Source of the DNA: CAYMEV01 sp964389675 [NCBI: uncultured Candidatus Sumerlaeota bacterium]
Lineage (GTDB): Bacteria; CAYMEV01
Reading direction: 5' to 3'
NCBI GenBank assembly: GCA_964389675.1
Contig: CAYMEV010000021.1
Coordinates: forward strand, 15,681-57,861
Length of the DNA stretch: 42,181 nt
Shown here: in pieces, positions 1 through 8,792 of the stretch
How the letters are laid out: the number at the start of each line of letters is the position of its first letter
Numbering within the stretch: the first letter of the stretch is position 1
Program-made: the position numbers and the translations under genes
Notes under the pieces: generated by a model
Seen by the model: the letters and a program-made list of their open reading frames with translations, nothing else
Told to the model about the DNA's origin: nothing
Database searches by the model: none

Positions 1-41
1 AAGGTCCGCTGAAAACCTTTCCCGTAAAAAATGGATTTTTG

Positions 42-77
42 GGTGCTGGCCTTATAAGGTCAGCACCGTTTTTATTT
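42..77 (+). terminator. Rho-independent terminator of the upstream gene
   Basis: A 12-bp stem (GGTGCTGGCCTT pairing with AAGGTCAGCACC, one G-T wobble) with a very short central loop is followed by GTTTTTATTT. The T-run lies on the right, so it terminates rightward transcription of a gene before the window. That gene cannot be identified here; rpoC often precedes rpsL, but this is inference. Confidence 0.85.
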
Positions 78-143
78 ATGAGCCTTGTTTAAAAATGAGC
101 CTGGAATTGCCATGCATATTTAAATAAAAGATACATTTTTCTC

Positions 144-171
144 TTGACTTTTTTTATGTTCTAGATAGATT
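144..171 (+). promoter_or_regulatory. Candidate sigma70-type promoter for the str/S10/spc cluster
   Basis: TTGACT (5/6 to the -35 consensus), a 16-bp spacer and TAGATT (4/6 to the -10). It lies after the upstream terminator and about 90 bp before rpsL in a gene-free leader, so transcription of the cluster plausibly starts here. The region is A+T-rich, so chance matches are possible. Confidence 0.5.
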
Positions 172-180
172 GATTAGACT

Positions 181-200
181 TTATGAACAAGTTTTCATAA
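181..200. promoter_or_regulatory. Inverted repeat in the rpsL leader
   Basis: TTATGAA and TTCATAA form a perfect 7-bp inverted repeat around a 6-nt spacer, just downstream of the candidate promoter. It could be an RNA hairpin in the leader or a DNA operator. Nothing in the sequence decides between these. Confidence 0.35.
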
Positions 201-259
201 GTAACAGAGATTTATTATATAGTTTATATTAAAATATTTGTTATTTGAAGGAGATACAA

Positions 260-646
260 ATGCCGACTTTGAGTCAATTGGTTAGAAAGGGAAGAAAGCA
301 GATGAAGAACAAGACAAAATCACCTGCTTTGCAGTCAAATCCCCAGAGAAGGGGTGTATGCACTAAGGTTACAACTACCACGCCAAAAAAGCCTAACTCA
401 GCTTTAAGAAAGATTGCCAGGGTCAGGCTTATGGGAGGTATTGAGGTTACGGCATATATTCCTGGAATAGGGCATAACCTGCAGGAGCATTCAATTGTCC
501 TGGTACGCGGAGGCAGGGTTAAAGATCTTCCTGGAGTCCGATACCATATAGTAAGGGGAGTATATGATTCAGAGGGGGTTAAGGATAGAAAAAAGAGCAG
601 GTCCAAGTACGGATCCAAGAAACCCAAGGCGCAGAAAGCCAATTAA
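260..646 (+). CDS. rpsL: 30S ribosomal protein S12
   Basis: S12 lines the decoding centre of the small subunit and controls accuracy. The protein is 128 residues (usual 123-125). It carries the [13 protein letters not shown] block with K43 and the [10 protein letters not shown] block with K88 and D89, the residues where streptomycin-resistance changes and methylthiolation occur in the family. Both lysines are wild type, so no resistance mutation is visible. The start is the ATG preceded by AAGGAG at 6-nt spacing; an in-frame TTG 15 bp upstream overlaps that ribosome binding site and is rejected. It is the first gene of the cluster, 20 bp before rpsG. Confidence 0.98.
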   Translation: MPTLSQLVRKGRKQMKNKTKSPALQSNPQRRGVCTKVTTTTPKKPNSALRKIARVRLMGGIEVTAYIPGIGHNLQEHSIVLVRGGRVKDLPGVRYHIVRGVYDSEGVKDRKKSRSKYGSKKPKAQKAN

Positions 647-666
647 CTGGAGGATAGGAGAGGGAA

Positions 667-1137
667 ATGCCAAGAAGAAAATTTAAGCCAAATCCTGAAA
701 TAAAGGGCGATGATGTTTATAATGAGGTAATAGTGCAGAAGTTTATAAACTGCCTGATGAGAAGGGGAAAAAAGACAGTTGCAGAAAGGATATTTTACGG
801 GACAATGGATTTGATCGAAAGCAAGGAAAAGGATAATCCCCTTGTAATATTCAAGAAAGCCCTTGAAAATGCAAAGCCACAGCTCGAGGTCAAATCAAAA
901 AGAGTAGGCGGGTCTACCTATCAGGTGCCTATGGAAGTTACGAATACGAGACAGAATGCCCTGGCCATAAGGTGGATTATCCAGTATTCTAAAAAAAGGC
1001 ATGAAAAGGGCATGAAGAACAAACTCTATGGTGAGATTATGGATGTTTTTCATAATCGCGGGGCTACAATAAAAAAGAAGGAAGAAACACACAGAATGGC
1101 AGAGGCCAATAAGACCTTTGCACATTACAGGGGTTAG
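667..1137 (+). CDS. rpsG: 30S ribosomal protein S7
   Basis: S7 starts assembly of the 16S rRNA 3' major domain (the head) and contacts tRNA at the E site. The length of 156 residues is the standard bacterial length, and the sequence matches S7 from its MPRR start to the end. A GGAG-rich ribosome binding site precedes the ATG. In E. coli S7 represses the str operon through a long rpsL-rpsG spacer. Here that spacer is only 20 bp, which leaves no room for an E. coli-type S7 site, so this control is probably absent or located elsewhere. Confidence 0.98.
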   Translation: MPRRKFKPNPEIKGDDVYNEVIVQKFINCLMRRGKKTVAERIFYGTMDLIESKEKDNPLVIFKKALENAKPQLEVKSKRVGGSTYQVPMEVTNTRQNALAIRWIIQYSKKRHEKGMKNKLYGEIMDVFHNRGATIKKKEETHRMAEANKTFAHYRG

Positions 1138-1154
1138 GAATACATTAAAATACA

Positions 1155-3221
1155 ATGAATCTCTCAAAGATCAGAAATATAGGAATTATTGCTCATATAG
1201 ATGCTGGCAAGACGACCCTTTCAGAAAGGATCCTTTTCTATACTGGCAAGAACTATAAGATCGGAGAGGTACACACTGGGCAGGCTACAATGGATTTTAT
1301 GGATCAGGAACAGGAAAGGGGGATTACGATATATTCAGCAGCCACCACATGCTTCTGGAAGGGATATCAGCTAAATCTGATAGATACTCCCGGCCATGTT
1401 GATTTCACGCTCGAAGTTGAAAGGTCCCTCAGAGTGCTTGATGCTGTGATTGCAGTGTTCTGTGCAGTAGGGGGAGTGCAGTCACAGTCAGAGACAGTCT
1501 TCAGGCAGGCCACAAAATTCCATATACCCAAGATAGCCTTCATAAACAAGATGGACAGGCAGGGTGCAAATTTTTATGATGCGGTTAAAGAAATAGAAGA
1601 GAAACTCTTTGTTGAGTGTATTATCCTGACAGTACCCTATTATGAGGATGAGGAATTTACCGGTATTATTGATATAATTGAAGACAGGCTTATCCTGTTT
1701 GACCAGGAATCCAAAGGAATAAAGACAATAGAAAAGCAGGTGCCTGAAAATTACAGGGAAGCTGTTAACAGGTACAAGAACAAAATGCTTGAGAAGCTGG
1801 CGGATTGCGATGATTCCTTTGCTCTGGACTATCTTGAGGAAAAGGATATTGACAAAGACCTTATCCGAAAAACTTTGCGTGAAAATACGGTTAATAATAA
1901 TATTGTACCTGTTGTGTGCGGATCTGCGTTCAAGAACAAGGGCATTCAGACCCTTCTTGATGCAGTAGGTTTTTATTTTCCATCACCTGTCGATATACCT
2001 CCTACATTGGGATACGCGGAGGAAGACGGAAAAGAAATTCAGATAAAATCGGACCCGGATGAAGAGTTTTCAGCCCTTGTTTTCAAGATCATAAATGAGC
2101 CTTATCTGGGGCGCCTGTTATATATACGGATATATTCAGGAAGATTAAAGAAGGGTGACAAGGTTTTCAATTCCACAAAAAGAATATCTCAGAGGGTGTC
2201 CCGCATACTCAAGATACATGCGAACAAGAGAGAGGATGTAAATGAGCTATATGCAGGGGATATAGGAGCTGTATGCGGACTTAGTGATGCTTCTACAGGA
2301 AATACGCTTGTATCAGAAAACCTCGATATTCAATTTGAAAGCATTAGCCTTCCTGAATCCGTAATATTTGTCGCGGTTGAACCAAAGCGAAAGGTTGATG
2401 AGGAAAAGCTGTCAATTGCCCTTAATAAACTGGCTGCAGAGGATCCATCGCTTACAGTAAGACAGGACAAGGAGACCGGCCAGACACTTATCGGGGGAAT
2501 GGGAGAACTTCACCTGGAAATACTGGTCGAAAGAATAAAAAGGGAATACGGCCTTGAGATTAAGGTGTCAAAACCGAAAATAGCATATAAGGAGACCATT
2601 ACTGTCAAATCAAAGTCAGAAGGCAAATATGTAAGGCAAAGCGGTGGCAAAGGCCAGTACGGCCATGTAATAATCAGCATTGAGCCTTCGGAAAGCAATG
2701 ATATTGAGGTAATAGACAAGACAGTGGGAGGATGTATCCCAAGGGAATTCATAAGCTCCATCAAAAACGGGATTATCAGTGCAGCCTCCGAAGGCTGTCT
2801 AATGAATTATCCCATGGTGGGAATAAAGGCTTTAATTCTTGATGGCTCCTATCATGAAGTAGATTCATCCGACCTTAGTTTCTTTATTGCAGGATCAATG
2901 GCTTTTAAGAATGCAGTTGCAAAGGCAAACCCTGTTATGCTGGAACCTGTAATGAAAATGGAGATATGTGTTCCTGAGGAATACCTTGGGACTGTCATAA
3001 GCGATCTCCATTCAAAAAGGAGCAAGATAGTCAGCCTTAATGACAAGAACTACTCAAAGATCGTCATATCAGAGTCCCCCATAGCAAATATGTTCGGCTA
3101 TTCGACTTCTATCAGAAGCCTTACTCAGGGAAGGGGGACATTCATGATGCAGTTTCTGAGGTATGATCCGTTGCCTGCTGGAATCTATGATGAACTTATA
3201 AAAAGCCGAAAGGCTGTATAG
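1155..3221 (+). CDS. fusA: Translation elongation factor G
   Basis: EF-G is the GTPase that drives tRNA-mRNA translocation and helps ribosome recycling. Its 688 residues span all five domains. G motifs are AHIDAGKT (13-20), DTPGH (77-81) and NKMD (131-134). Domain IV keeps the GGKGQYGHV loop (497-505) and H568 in the tip loop SYHEVDSS, so translocase function is likely. Two usually invariant spots differ: switch I reads GITIYSAA instead of GITITSAA, and the domain V segment that is normally GDLNxRRGxI reads SDLHSKRSKI (616-625). The ribosome binding site is weak (AGGA overlapping the rpsG stop, about 15 nt away). No tuf gene follows, unlike the common rpsL-rpsG-fusA-tuf order. Confidence 0.95.
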   Translation: MNLSKIRNIGIIAHIDAGKTTLSERILFYTGKNYKIGEVHTGQATMDFMDQEQERGITIYSAATTCFWKGYQLNLIDTPGHVDFTLEVERSLRVLDAVIAVFCAVGGVQSQSETVFRQATKFHIPKIAFINKMDRQGANFYDAVKEIEEKLFVECIILTVPYYEDEEFTGIIDIIEDRLILFDQESKGIKTIEKQVPENYREAVNRYKNKMLEKLADCDDSFALDYLEEKDIDKDLIRKTLRENTVNNNIVPVVCGSAFKNKGIQTLLDAVGFYFPSPVDIPPTLGYAEEDGKEIQIKSDPDEEFSALVFKIINEPYLGRLLYIRIYSGRLKKGDKVFNSTKRISQRVSRILKIHANKREDVNELYAGDIGAVCGLSDASTGNTLVSENLDIQFESISLPESVIFVAVEPKRKVDEEKLSIALNKLAAEDPSLTVRQDKETGQTLIGGMGELHLEILVERIKREYGLEIKVSKPKIAYKETITVKSKSEGKYVRQSGGKGQYGHVIISIEPSESNDIEVIDKTVGGCIPREFISSIKNGIISAASEGCLMNYPMVGIKALILDGSYHEVDSSDLSFFIAGSMAFKNAVAKANPVMLEPVMKMEICVPEEYLGTVISDLHSKRSKIVSLNDKNYSKIVISESPIANMFGYSTSIRSLTQGRGTFMMQFLRYDPLPAGIYDELIKSRKAV

Positions 3222-3264
3222 TGATGAAAATTAAATATTATTATAATTAAAGAGGGAAGTGATT

Positions 3265-3570
3265 ATGAACAAAATAAGAATTAGATTAAAGGCATTTGAT
3301 AATCATATTCTCGATCAGAGCACAAAAAAGATCGTTAATACTGCCAAGAGGACTGGTGCCAATATTTTAGGGCCGATTCCGCTTCCTACAGAAATCAATA
3401 AGATGACTGTACTTAGAGGCCCGAATATTGATAAGAAATCCAGAGAGCAGTTTGAAATTAGAACACATAAGCGTCTGGTCGATATATTGGATTTAACTCC
3501 GAAAACCATTGATGAACTTACTCATCTGGAGCTTCCGCCAGGAGTTGATGTTGAGATTAAAACTTTTTGA
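3265..3570 (+). CDS. rpsJ: 30S ribosomal protein S10
   Basis: S10 sits in the 30S head and, as NusE, joins NusB in transcription antitermination. It has 101 residues (usual 101-105) with the conserved [14 protein letters not shown] loop. The ATG with AGAGGG 8 nt upstream is chosen over a GTG six bases earlier. It opens the S10 block 43 bp after fusA. No long leader is present for E. coli-style L4 attenuation, so the block is probably read through from the rpsL promoter. A TATAAT in this gap (3242-3247) lacks a good -35. Confidence 0.97.
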   Translation: MNKIRIRLKAFDNHILDQSTKKIVNTAKRTGANILGPIPLPTEINKMTVLRGPNIDKKSREQFEIRTHKRLVDILDLTPKTIDELTHLELPPGVDVEIKTF

Positions 3571-3583
3571 GGAGTGATTTGAG

Positions 3584-4210
3584 ATGACTAAAGGACTATT
3601 AGGAAAAAAACTTGGAATGACGCAAATTATTGATGAAAACGGGCTCTTTGTACCTGTAACTGTCATCCAGGCCGGGCCTTGTGTTGTTGTTCAGAAAAAG
3701 ACCATAGATAAGGACGGCTACTGGGCTGTGCAGTTAGGGCTTGTCGAGGCAAAACCCAGAAAAAATCCCTCAAATCCCATCAAAGGCCACTTCAAAAAGA
3801 TAAACATACCCCCGACAAGATATCTGAGAGAGATTAGATATACAGAAGAACCTGAGCTGAAAACAGGTGAAAAGATATATGCTGATGTTTTTGAGAAGGG
3901 AGAGACCGCAGTTGTTACAGGGATATCAAAAGGAAAAGGCTTCCAGGGGGTTGTAAAGAGGCATGGCTTTGGCGGTGGCAGGAAAACTCACGGTTCAAGA
4001 TTTCATAAACAGCCTGGGTCTATTGGTGCATCAGCCGATCCTTCAAGAGTATACAAGGGCAAAAAAATGCCGGGAAGAACCGGCAATGAGAGAGTTACAC
4101 TGAAAAGTGTAAAAATTGTGGAAGTGTCCAAAGACGAGAATTATATCCTTGTCAGAGGAAGCGTCCCAGGAGTAAAAGGATCATATATAACGATCAGGAA
4201 TAAGAAATAG
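3584..4210 (+). CDS. rplC: 50S ribosomal protein L3
   Basis: L3 is an early 23S rRNA assembly protein whose long loop reaches toward the peptidyl transferase centre. It has 208 residues, standard for bacteria. The N-terminal GLLGKKLGMTQ motif and the central HGSRFHKQPGSIGAS / KKMPGRTGNERVT loop are intact. It lies 13 bp after rpsJ and 11 bp before rplD, clearly in one transcript. Confidence 0.98.
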   Translation: MTKGLLGKKLGMTQIIDENGLFVPVTVIQAGPCVVVQKKTIDKDGYWAVQLGLVEAKPRKNPSNPIKGHFKKINIPPTRYLREIRYTEEPELKTGEKIYADVFEKGETAVVTGISKGKGFQGVVKRHGFGGGRKTHGSRFHKQPGSIGASADPSRVYKGKKMPGRTGNERVTLKSVKIVEVSKDENYILVRGSVPGVKGSYITIRNKK

Positions 4211-4221
4211 AGGGTTCTGCA

Positions 4222-4857
4222 ATGAAAAAAATAGATATTTATGATAAAACAGGTGCTTCTTCGGGTATGTATGAATTTGAAAATGACATTGACCAGATAC
4301 CCGTAAGAAAGGATTTATATAATGACGTAATCAGGTACCAGCTAAGCAAGAGAAGGCAGGGTACGGCCGCTACCAAAACAAGGAAAGATGTAAGGGGAGG
4401 AGGGGCCAAACCATACAGGCAAAAGGGCACAGGAAGGGCAAGGGCAGGAACCCGCCGGTCCCCGTTATGGGTAGGGGGCGGAGTTGTATTCGGGCCCCAT
4501 CCCAGGGATTATTCTTTCAAACTTCCAAAAAAGGTTAGAAAAATCGCCTTAAGGTCCTCAATAGCTCAGAAGCTGGCAGACAATCAGCTGAAGGTAATTG
4601 ATAAATTCGGTTTTGAGAAACCCAGCACCAGGGAATTTGTTAAGCTGCTGAAGAACCTTGAAATTGATAAAAAGGCTCTGGTGGTGCTTACTGAAGAAGA
4701 ATACAGTGACCCTGCAAATATTCTGTCCATGCGAAATGTTCCCAGGCTGGACATACTGCCCTGCACCGGCTTAAACCTTTACAGCATTTTGGACAGCAAT
4801 ACTGTCCTGATTACAAAGGGCGCACTGGAATGTGTTGAAAAGGAGATACTCAAATGA
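4222..4857 (+). CDS. rplD: 50S ribosomal protein L4
   Basis: L4 is an assembly-initiating large-subunit protein whose extended loop lines the peptide exit tunnel. It has 211 residues (usual about 200-210). The tunnel loop is visible as KTRKDVRGGGAKPYRQKGTG followed by RSPLWVGGGVVFGP. The spot where macrolide-resistance changes cluster (KPYRQKGTGRAR) is wild type. Its stop overlaps the rplW start by 4 bp, giving translational coupling. Confidence 0.98.
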   Translation: MKKIDIYDKTGASSGMYEFENDIDQIPVRKDLYNDVIRYQLSKRRQGTAATKTRKDVRGGGAKPYRQKGTGRARAGTRRSPLWVGGGVVFGPHPRDYSFKLPKKVRKIALRSSIAQKLADNQLKVIDKFGFEKPSTREFVKLLKNLEIDKKALVVLTEEEYSDPANILSMRNVPRLDILPCTGLNLYSILDSNTVLITKGALECVEKEILK

Positions 4858-5144
4858 AACTTCCATTTGATATAATAATAAGTCCGTATATAACGGAAAA
4901 AGGCACTAATATTAAGGAAAGCACAGGCAAGGTAATGTTCAAGGTCGATATTAATTCAAACAAGATAGAGATAAGGAAGGCATGTGAAAGCCTGTTCAAT
5001 GTCAAAGTCAGGGATGTTAATATAATTAAAAGCAAGGGCAAGAAAAAGAGAGTCAGATTCAAGGAAGGAAGGCGCCCTGACTGGAAAAAGGCCATAGTGA
5101 CCTTGGCTGAAGGAAGCAAGATTGAATTCTTTGAGGGAATATAA
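4854..5144 (+). CDS. rplW: 50S ribosomal protein L23
   Basis: L23 sits at the tunnel exit and docks trigger factor and SRP. It has 96 residues (usual 93-100), with the I.SPYITEKGT N-terminus and the FNVKVRDVNIIKSKGKKKR loop typical of the family. The start is in the ATGA overlap with rplD, with AAGGAG 8 nt upstream inside rplD. rplB follows after 18 bp. Confidence 0.97.
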   Translation: MKLPFDIIISPYITEKGTNIKESTGKVMFKVDINSNKIEIRKACESLFNVKVRDVNIIKSKGKKKRVRFKEGRRPDWKKAIVTLAEGSKIEFFEGI

Positions 5145-5162
5145 TTAAAGGAGCTGTGTGAC

Positions 5163-5993
5163 ATGGGTATAAAAAAGTTTAAACCAACAACAACAAGTCA
5201 AAGGTTTAAGAGCATTCTGACATTTGACGATATTGATAAAGTCGCCCCTGAAAAATCCCTTACTGTCGGGAAAAACAGGATTTCCGGAAGAAATAATGCC
5301 GGGAACATAACTATGAGGCGCAGGGGAGGCGGGCATAAGAGAAGATACAGAATCATTGATTTTAAAAGAAATAAGAATGACATAGAAGCAAGGGTTAAAT
5401 CTATAGAATATGACCCGAACAGAACTGCAAATATTGCACTCTTAAGCTATGCAGACGGCGAGAAAAGGTATGTCCTTGCATCCAGGGGCCTAAAAAAGGG
5501 CGATACCGTTATATCCAGCGATAAGGCAGGTATAAAAGAGGGCAATGCAATGCCTTTAAGGAGCATACCTTTAGGTGCTTCTATCTACAACGTTGAAATG
5601 AAACCGCTGAAGGGCGGACAGATCGCACGTTCTGCAGGGACATTCTGCAAGCTGATGTCAAAAGAGAAGAACAAAGCATATGTGAGGCTTCCATCCGGTG
5701 AACTCAGGGTATTTGACCTGAACTGCAAGGCTACAATAGGTGAGGTTGGAAATGAGGACATATCAAAGATTAAATCAGGAAAGGCAGGAAGAACCCGATG
5801 GATAGGCAGGAGGCCCAAGGTAAGGGGCGTTGCAATGAATCCTATAGATCACCCATTGGGGGGCGGCGAAGGCAAGTCCTCAGGCGGAAGGCATCCATGT
5901 ACTCCATGGGGTAAGCCTACAAAGGGCTATAAAACAAGGAAGAAGAACAAGCCTTCAAACAAAGTCATAATAAGAAGAAGAAAACAAAAGTGA
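5163..5993 (+). CDS. rplB: 50S ribosomal protein L2
   Basis: L2 is essential for subunit association and is the ribosomal protein nearest the peptidyl transferase centre. It has 276 residues (usual 273-277). The C-terminal block [13 protein letters not shown] keeps the first, functionally important histidine (E. coli H229), but the second His of the common DHPHGGGEG motif is Leu here. The basic tail [18 protein letters not shown] is intact. Confidence 0.98.
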   Translation: MGIKKFKPTTTSQRFKSILTFDDIDKVAPEKSLTVGKNRISGRNNAGNITMRRRGGGHKRRYRIIDFKRNKNDIEARVKSIEYDPNRTANIALLSYADGEKRYVLASRGLKKGDTVISSDKAGIKEGNAMPLRSIPLGASIYNVEMKPLKGGQIARSAGTFCKLMSKEKNKAYVRLPSGELRVFDLNCKATIGEVGNEDISKIKSGKAGRTRWIGRRPKVRGVAMNPIDHPLGGGEGKSSGGRHPCTPWGKPTKGYKTRKKNKPSNKVIIRRRKQK

Positions 5994-6014
5994 TGATGAG
6001 GAGGAACTAATAAA

Positions 6015-6287
6015 ATGGCGAGGTCTTTAAAGAAAAATCCTTTTGTCGATGCGCATTTGCTGAAAAAGGCGCTTAAAGGCGAAAAAAAGGGCGTAATTAA
6101 AACATGGTCGAGAAGATCAACTATAATACCGGACTTTGTTGGGTTAACATTTGCCGTTCATAATGGCAAAAAATTTATACCTGTATATGTTACGGAAAGC
6201 ATGATTGGACACAAGCTTGGTGAATTCTCAATTACCAGGACCTTTAAGGGCCATGAAAAGTCTGAAAAAAAAGCAAAGAGAAGGTGA
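6015..6287 (+). CDS. rpsS: 30S ribosomal protein S19
   Basis: S19 binds the 30S head next to S13 near the A and P sites. It has 90 residues, the usual length. The [18 protein letters not shown] start and the [23 protein letters not shown] core are diagnostic. A strong GAGGAGG precedes the ATG. rplV starts only 6 bp after the stop. Confidence 0.98.
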   Translation: MARSLKKNPFVDAHLLKKALKGEKKGVIKTWSRRSTIIPDFVGLTFAVHNGKKFIPVYVTESMIGHKLGEFSITRTFKGHEKSEKKAKRR

Positions 6288-6293
6288 TAAGAG

Positions 6294-6638
6294 ATGGAAT
6301 TGAAAGCTGTTGGAAAGCATTTGAGGGTATCTCCCTTCAAGTTGAGGCCTATCGTTGACCTGATAAGGGGAAGAAAGGTTGCTGATGCCCTGGTAATCCT
6401 GAGGGGTGTTGAAAAGCTTAATAAAAAATATGTGGAGATGGTATTGAACTCTGCTATTGCAAACGCTAAAGACCTCACTAATGTCGATGAAATGCAAGAT
6501 TTATATATAAAAACTGCAGTAGTAAATGAGGGCCGTTCACTTAAGAGAATAATGCCCAGAGCAAGGGGAAGGGCCAACAGGATAATTAAAAGGTCTTCCC
6601 ATATTACTATAATATTAGCTGAAAAAACACAAGGATAG
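6294..6638 (+). CDS. rplV: 50S ribosomal protein L22
   Basis: L22 contacts all 23S rRNA domains, and its beta-hairpin lines the exit tunnel constriction. It has 114 residues (usual 110-115). The hairpin region reads LKRIMPRARGRANRIIKRSSH, the macrolide-site motif in its wild-type form. The ribosome binding site AAGGTG lies at the end of rpsS. Confidence 0.98.
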   Translation: MELKAVGKHLRVSPFKLRPIVDLIRGRKVADALVILRGVEKLNKKYVEMVLNSAIANAKDLTNVDEMQDLYIKTAVVNEGRSLKRIMPRARGRANRIIKRSSHITIILAEKTQG

Positions 6639-6649
6639 GAGGAAGGAGA

Positions 6650-7327
6650 TTGGGACAGAAAGTAAATCCTAAGGGTTTTAGATTAGGTATAAACAGGACA
6701 TGGGATTCAATTTGGTACTCCACAAAAAGGAATTATTCTGAGTGGCTGGTTGAAGATATTGAAATAAAAAAGTATGTTAATACCAGGATGCAGAATGCTG
6801 GTATTTCAAATATTTCCATACAAAGACTGGGAGATAAGATCAACCTTTATATCCATGCTGCAAGGCCGGGTGTTATCATTGGCAAGAAAGGCCATGACAT
6901 AGAGATATTCAAAAAGGACCTGGAGAACCTGACAAGCAAAAAGGTATTTATATTTATCAAGGAAGTAAAAACTCCTGAACTGGATGCCAGGCTTGTTTCA
7001 GAGAAGATCTCAAGCCAGATCGCAAAAAGGGTCGGCTACCGCAGGGCCATGAAAAAAGCACTGGGGGATGCAAAAAGATACAATGTAAAGGGGATCAAGC
7101 TGATGATAAAGGGAAGGCTTGATGGAGCTGAGATGGCAAGGCAGGACAGGTATATGTTCGGCAGGGTGCCTTTGCACACACTGAGAGCAGATATCGATTA
7201 TTCCCTTGCTGTCTGTCATACAACCTATGGGTCTATAGGTATCAAGGTCTGGATCTATAAGGGTGATAAATATTCTGTTTATTCAAAAGACAGTGAAGAA
7301 CAACCAACAAGGAATAAGAGGAATTAA
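6650..7327 (+). CDS. rpsC: 30S ribosomal protein S3
   Basis: S3 forms part of the mRNA entry channel and its helicase. It has 225 residues (usual 210-235). The protein starts [13 protein letters not shown], the family N-terminus, which fixes the start at a TTG codon preceded by GGAAGGAG. The KH domain is marked by [13 protein letters not shown], and the C-terminal domain contains [12 protein letters not shown]. It is the first of several TTG-initiated ribosomal protein genes in this cluster. Confidence 0.98.
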   Translation: MGQKVNPKGFRLGINRTWDSIWYSTKRNYSEWLVEDIEIKKYVNTRMQNAGISNISIQRLGDKINLYIHAARPGVIIGKKGHDIEIFKKDLENLTSKKVFIFIKEVKTPELDARLVSEKISSQIAKRVGYRRAMKKALGDAKRYNVKGIKLMIKGRLDGAEMARQDRYMFGRVPLHTLRADIDYSLAVCHTTYGSIGIKVWIYKGDKYSVYSKDSEEQPTRNKRN

Positions 7328-7338
7328 GGAGAAGAGCA

Positions 7339-7758
7339 ATGTTAAGTCCTAACAGGGTAAAATATCGTAAGCCTCAGAAGGGAACAAACAGAGGCACAGC
7401 CAAGGGAGGGTATAACCTTGATTTTGGCACCTATGGCATTATCGCCATGGAGAATGGCTGGATTACTGACAGGCAGATAGAAGCAGCCCGTATAGCCATG
7501 ACCAGGAATATTAAAAGGGGCGGTAAAATCTGGATAAGGATCTTTCCTCATAAGGCCATTACAAAAAAGCCTGCAGAAACCAGGATGGGAAAAGGAAAAG
7601 GCTCACCTGAGGGCTGGGTTGCTGTCATTAAAAAGGGACGCGTACTCTATGAGATGGAAGGAGTATCTGAGGAAAAAGCCAAAGAGGCATTAAGGCTGGC
7701 AAGTTTCAAGCTTCCTCTCAAGACAAAGTTTGTCAAAAAGTGTTATCTGGAAGAGTAA
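7339..7758 (+). CDS. rplP: 50S ribosomal protein L16
   Basis: L16 organises the A-site side of the 50S near the tRNA acceptor arm. It has 139 residues (usual 137-144). It carries [19 protein letters not shown] and [16 protein letters not shown], which include the arginine that is hydroxylated in E. coli. Spacers of 11 and 15 bp place it firmly inside the S10 block. Confidence 0.98.
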   Translation: MLSPNRVKYRKPQKGTNRGTAKGGYNLDFGTYGIIAMENGWITDRQIEAARIAMTRNIKRGGKIWIRIFPHKAITKKPAETRMGKGKGSPEGWVAVIKKGRVLYEMEGVSEEKAKEALRLASFKLPLKTKFVKKCYLEE

Positions 7759-7773
7759 AGGAGTAATTGAAAT

Positions 7774-8058
7774 ATGAAAGCAAAAGAGCTGTTAGAAAAG
7801 ACAAATGATGAGCTTATTCACCAGCTTAAGGACCTTAAGGATTCTCTATACAGACTGAGAGCTCAGATGACGATATCAAAGGTGGATAATCCAAAGAAGA
7901 TTAAATATCTGAGAAATGATATTGCAAGGATATTTACGGTTTTGAGATCAAGAGATATCAGGTCCAAGGATATACACTATAAGAAGGATAAAACAATTGG
8001 TTACAGTGTTTACAGCCGCGATAAAGCATCTCAGGATGAAGAAAAGAAGCCTGAATAA
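7774..8058 (+). CDS. rpmC: 50S ribosomal protein L29 with a C-terminal extension
   Basis: L29 is a two-helix protein near the tunnel exit. The first 65 residues are a normal L29 (KAKELLEKTNDELIHQLKDL, then IARIFTVLRSRD). The protein continues to 94 residues, whereas the family usually ends at 60-70. The extra 25-30 residues are charged and rich in Lys, Asp and Glu, with no recognisable domain. The next gene, rpsQ, also carries a tail. Confidence 0.95.
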   Translation: MKAKELLEKTNDELIHQLKDLKDSLYRLRAQMTISKVDNPKKIKYLRNDIARIFTVLRSRDIRSKDIHYKKDKTIGYSVYSRDKASQDEEKKPE

Positions 8059-8080
8059 GAATCAATAACGAGGTGAAGAA

Positions 8081-8383
8081 ATGGGAGAAGGAAAAAAAAC
8101 CAAAAAAGTTTTGAGTGGTACAGTAGTCAGCAATAAAATGGATAAGACAATTGTTGTTGAAGTAAAAAGGAGGTTTTCTCATCCAATATATAAAAGAGTC
8201 GTCACATCTTCAAAGAAATATAAAGCCCATGACGGCAATAACCAGTGCAATATTGGAGATCAGGTGCGCATTATTGAATCTCGGCCTATCAGCAAGGATA
8301 AAAGATGGAGATTGCTTGAGGTGTTGAGGAATGCGAACATTGAACAGGAAACAGGCAATACAGAAAATATAGATACAGTATAA
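8081..8383 (+). CDS. rpsQ: 30S ribosomal protein S17
   Basis: S17 is a primary 16S rRNA binder with an OB fold, important early in 30S assembly. It has 100 residues (usual 82-90). The core [20 protein letters not shown], the KAHD loop and [13 protein letters not shown] are intact. About 12-15 residues, acidic and Asn/Thr-rich, extend the C-terminus. Gaps of 22 bp upstream and 28 bp downstream mark the S10-to-spc boundary, with no terminator. Confidence 0.97.
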   Translation: MGEGKKTKKVLSGTVVSNKMDKTIVVEVKRRFSHPIYKRVVTSSKKYKAHDGNNQCNIGDQVRIIESRPISKDKRWRLLEVLRNANIEQETGNTENIDTV

Positions 8384-8411
8384 GATCAAACAGAAAACGG
8401 AGGCTTGGGAA

Positions 8412-8780
8412 ATGATTCAGATGTATTCAATGCTCGATGTAGCAGATAACAGCGGTGCCAAGAAGGCGCAGTGCATAAAGGTCCTGGGCGGATCAAAAAG
8501 AAAATATGCACATGTCGGGGATTTTATAATAGTTTCTGTAAAGGAGGCAATTCCAAATTCAAACATAAAAAAGGGTACAGTCCATAAGGCTATAATTGTC
8601 AGGACAAAACAGAGCATAAAGAGAAAAGACGGTTCAGTGCTGCGTTTTGATGATAATGCCTGTGTAATGCTCAAAAAGGATGGGGAGCCTAATTTCAACA
8701 GGGTATTCGGGCCCGTTGCAAGAGAATTGAGGGGGAAGAATATCTCCAAGATACTTTCTCTCGCACCGGAAGTCCTGTAA
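8412..8780 (+). CDS. rplN: 50S ribosomal protein L14
   Basis: L14 lies at the subunit interface, where it forms bridges to 16S rRNA and binds the silencing factor RsfS. It has 122 residues, exactly the usual size. [27 protein letters not shown] is replaced only lightly against the family, and the end [24 protein letters not shown] is canonical. Confidence 0.98.
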   Translation: MIQMYSMLDVADNSGAKKAQCIKVLGGSKRKYAHVGDFIIVSVKEAIPNSNIKKGTVHKAIIVRTKQSIKRKDGSVLRFDDNACVMLKKDGEPNFNRVFGPVARELRGKNISKILSLAPEVL

Positions 8781-8792
8781 CGGAGGTATGAA

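Noticed and set aside
1-12. AAG GTC CGC TGA as the last codons of an upstream gene
   Set aside because: Three codons cannot be assigned to any family, although a gene ending before the terminator at 42-77 is likely.
274-642. Open frame antisense to rpsL, and many similar antisense frames across the ribosomal cluster
   Set aside because: They mirror strongly conserved genes, have no ribosome binding site and resemble no family. They are shadows of codon bias.
3200-3217. AGCC-GAAA-GGCT hairpin at the end of fusA as a terminator
   Set aside because: The stem has only four base pairs and no T-run follows. It lies inside the coding sequence.
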